DNA of 64,000 bases from NCBI GenBank assembly GCA_018267705.1, contig JAFDXX010000023.1:186001-250000 (forward strand), given 5' to 3'. Made by a program: the position numbers and the translations under genes. This DNA is from Bacteroidota bacterium. GTDB taxonomy: Bacteria; Bacteroidota; Bacteroidia; Chitinophagales; Chitinophagaceae. Under the pieces are notes generated by a model, which was not told the origin of the DNA, made no database searches, and saw only the letters and a program-made list of their open reading frames with translations. Positions 62,179 to 64,000 of the stretch are shown in pieces. Positions within the stretch are counted from its first letter, which is position 1, and the number at the start of each line of letters is the position of its first letter.

Positions 62179-62573
62179 CAATCGTTAGTAGTTTCTTCTT
62201 TAGGCACATTTAAAATTGTAGTATCTTTTTGCGTAGGTGTTGTACCGGTTAATACTTTTTTTATAGCATCTAAATATTGATCTTTATCTTTTATAGCAAT
62301 TTCTAAAGAGTCCGTTCGATATTTTAATAATTGTAGTTCTGTTTTACTTTGTCTAGAACCATAACCCGGAATATAATATTTAAGTGGTGTAAAAACAATT
62401 AATGCCACCGTTAAACCTACTAATAAAACAAAAGTTATACTCATGGTTACATAAACACTTAACCGCGATAGTTTAAACGTAACTACTTCTTCATACGTAT
62501 CATCATTCATTACTACTAAGCGGTAACGGTTTCTTAATCTTTTAAGTGTACTGTTGTCTGTTATTTTGTCCAT
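62178..62573 (-). CDS. Single-pass protein resembling the N terminus of a Bacteroidota M23 peptidase
   Basis: A 131-residue protein: a basic N-terminal 38 residues (LKRLRNRYRLVVMNDDTYEE), one membrane helix (39-62), the segment TPLKYYIPGYGSRQSKTELQ, and a short coiled coil (SLEIAIKDKDQYLDAIKKVL), then a Thr/Lys tail. The helix plus YIPGY-like element and coiled coil recall the N-terminal region of M23-family peptidoglycan endopeptidases that neighbour AtpZ in this phylum. The LytM catalytic domain is absent. It may be a truncated relative, or a distinct short protein. It is first gene of the minus-strand run to SprT. Confidence 0.6.
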   Translation of the reverse strand: MDKITDNSTLKRLRNRYRLVVMNDDTYEEVVTFKLSRLSVYVTMSITFVLLVGLTVALIVFTPLKYYIPGYGSRQSKTELQLLKYRTDSLEIAIKDKDQYLDAIKKVLTGTTPTQKDTTILNVPKEETTND

Positions 62574-62663
62574 GTTGTTAAATACAGTTTAAAGGTAATA
62601 AACAATTATTGTTTAAATCTTTTACAAAGCAAAATAATTGTATTTTTAAGCGGTAAAATAATT

Positions 62664-64000
62664 ATGCAATTTTTTAAACCGCGTTTATACCAACTTATTC
62701 TATGCTTACTTTGTGTATTGGCAGGTTATAATACTTTGGCACAGCCTAATACAAGTATTGATCTTGAAAAATACAAATCTAAAAAATACGAAGAAAGAAC
62801 ACTTCCTTCAGAAAAAACACCCGAAGGAAAAATACCTATTGTAAAAAGAATATTTCAAAACACATTTACACATTATAACTATTTCTTCAATGCCAATAAT
62901 TTATTTAGTAATATTATTAGCAAAGCAAAATTAGTTTATAAAGATGATTATACTCAACTGCTTCCCTTCTACAATTATTCTCTCAACGCAACTTCACAAA
63001 ATAAAAGCGATATTGATTCAATTATTTATAAAGTGAATGCCGGTATTTTATTGCATGATTTAAGAAATGATTGGGTTGATGATTTGTATTTATTATTGGG
63101 AAAAACTTATTTAATAAGAAAAGATTTTGATTCGGCTTTTATGGTTTTTCAATACATCAACTACATTTATGCACCGAAAGACGAAGGTTACGATTTACCC
63201 ATAGGAAGCAATGCCAGCAACAACAATGGCATTTTTTCTATTGCAACAAATGAAAAAACAAGCTTACTTAATAAAATAGTTGCCAAACCTATTACACGCA
63301 ACGAAAGTTTATTATGGCAGGTAAGAAATTTAATTGAAATGAATAAACTGCCTGAAGCATCAAGTATTTTATCTATCTTAAGAGTTGACCCTAAATTTCC
63401 GATAAGATTAAAATCGAAATTAAATGAACAGTTAGCATATTTATTTTACAACCAACAGAATTATGATAGTGCTGCACATTATTTACAATTAGCTTTACCC
63501 GAAGCAGCCGATAGAAATGAAGAAGCAAGATGGCAATATTTAGCAGGGCAATTATATCATTTAGCCAATAATAACAATAATGCCAATAAAGCTTTTAATA
63601 AAGCAGAACAAAAAGCAACCGACCCATATTTAGAAGTATATGCAAGATTAAATACTGTTACAGTTTTAAATAATGATAAGAAAGAAACAGCTATTGAATC
63701 TAAATTGAAAGAGCTGCAACAAATGGCAAAAAAAGAAAAATACGAAACGTATAGAGATGTTATTTACTACGTTGCTGCACTATTTAATTTAAAACAAAAC
63801 GATAAACACAGTGCTATTAATAATTTATTAAAAAGTGCCCAAAACACTAGTACAAATAATCTTTCACAAAAACAAAAAACATATTTATTACTTGCAGATG
63901 TTGCTTACGACTCTACCTTATATGCCGATGCTTATAAGTATTATGATAGTGCAAAAACAACAGGAAATTTACCCGATGAATACAAAGAAAAACTAACCAA
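62664..64000 (+). CDS. sprE: SprE/PorW-like TPR protein of the type IX secretion system, 3' end cut by window edge
   Basis: An open frame running to the window edge (445 complete codons), with an N-terminal hydrophobic leader (LYQLILCLLCVLAGYNTLAQ). Following blocks match the SprE/PorW layout: FTHYNYFFNANNLF, VYKDDYTQLLPFYNY, then the TPR DLYLLLGKTYLIRKDFDSAF, and NEEARWQYLAGQLYHLANNN. SprE/PorW is an outer-membrane lipoprotein needed for gliding and type IX secretion; here the N terminus reads as a cleaved (LAQ) rather than lipobox signal. The assignment is by pattern recall and domain order, so moderate. The divergent neighbour is the M23-N-like gene. Confidence 0.65.
   Translation, partial: MQFFKPRLYQLILCLLCVLAGYNTLAQPNTSIDLEKYKSKKYEERTLPSEKTPEGKIPIVKRIFQNTFTHYNYFFNANNLFSNIISKAKLVYKDDYTQLLPFYNYSLNATSQNKSDIDSIIYKVNAGILLHDLRNDWVDDLYLLLGKTYLIRKDFDSAFMVFQYINYIYAPKDEGYDLPIGSNASNNNGIFSIATNEKTSLLNKIVAKPITRNESLLWQVRNLIEMNKLPEASSILSILRVDPKFPIRLKSKLNEQLAYLFYNQQNYDSAAHYLQLALPEAADRNEEARWQYLAGQLYHLANNNNNANKAFNKAEQKATDPYLEVYARLNTVTVLNNDKKETAIESKLKELQQMAKKEKYETYRDVIYYVAALFNLKQNDKHSAINNLLKSAQNTSTNNLSQKQKTYLLLADVAYDSTLYADAYKYYDSAKTTGNLPDEYKEKLT

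Noticed and set aside
1..64000. CRISPR array, insertion sequence, transposase, integrase or prophage genes
   Set aside because: No regularly spaced repeat, terminal inverted repeat flanking a transposase, or phage protein is seen; the few long inverted repeats are terminators.

Overview
The window is a stretch of AT-rich chromosome from a member of the Bacteroidota, most likely a Chitinophagaceae-like aerobic heterotroph. Four things point there. Recurrent TAnnTTYG boxes, the Bacteroidota -7 promoter element, lie just upstream of about two dozen starts. Shine-Dalgarno sites are almost absent. Several gene neighbourhoods and families are typical of the phylum (miaB / sigma-54 activator / LptE / SecG, DUF3078, a FucP-type sugar carrier beside a ROK glucokinase, a SprE/PorW-like TPR protein). 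Gene density is high. No insertion sequence, phage, CRISPR array or rRNA is visible, so this looks like core chromosome rather than an island.

Layout. 1-3.6 kb: sugar handling (glycogen synthase cut by the window edge, sugar MFS carrier, ROK glucokinase). 3.5-9.7 kb: an Omp85-type barrel, tRNA-Arg(ACG), a secreted HMA-like protein, then pyrimidine and CoA genes (pyrE, coaD, pyrB, pyrR) and recF. 9.9-16 kb: a DciA-like DUF721 protein, two divergent aspartate kinases, a fatty-acid desaturase, a SirB1-like transglutaminase-fold protein and a periplasmic L,D-transpeptidase. 16-19.7 kb: hppD, purK, DUF3078. 19.8-26.7 kb: one long plus-strand run joining tRNA modification to envelope biogenesis (miaB, sigma-54 activator, LptE-like lipoprotein, TPR protein, secG, mltG, YihY). 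26.7-32.5 kb: CPBP protease, methionine synthesis (sulfhydrylase and metX), OsmC, hutU. 32.5-42 kb: TMEM175-like channel, lone ABC ATPase, DUF4256, FKBP lipoprotein, NrnA-like phosphoesterase, ndk, infC-thrS, and two secreted proteins. 42-52 kb: ABC-F ATPase; a minus-strand hutI-hutG-GH53-unknown operon; divergent from it, a 30-codon ORF followed by two guanidine-modifying-enzyme homologues (arginine deiminase-like and CtlX-like); an RmlD-like reductase. 52-59 kb: pfkA-pyk, then a 1246-residue orphan sensor kinase coupled to mazG. 59-64 kb: unknowns, SprT-like protein, an AtpZ cluster lacking ATP synthase genes, and a truncated SprE/PorW-like gain of the type IX secretion machinery.

Together the genes describe sugar uptake through phosphorylation to pyruvate, histidine and possibly arginine/citrulline catabolism, de novo pyrimidine, purine and methionine synthesis, and Gram-negative envelope assembly. 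The least explained signals are a set of -7 boxes placed only 4-7 bases before start codons (predicting leaderless mRNAs), the small ORF ahead of the deiminase pair, a strong inverted repeat inside the 3' end of the big kinase gene, and key-residue changes in the glucokinase and phosphofructokinase. I did not find a clearly new multi-gene system.
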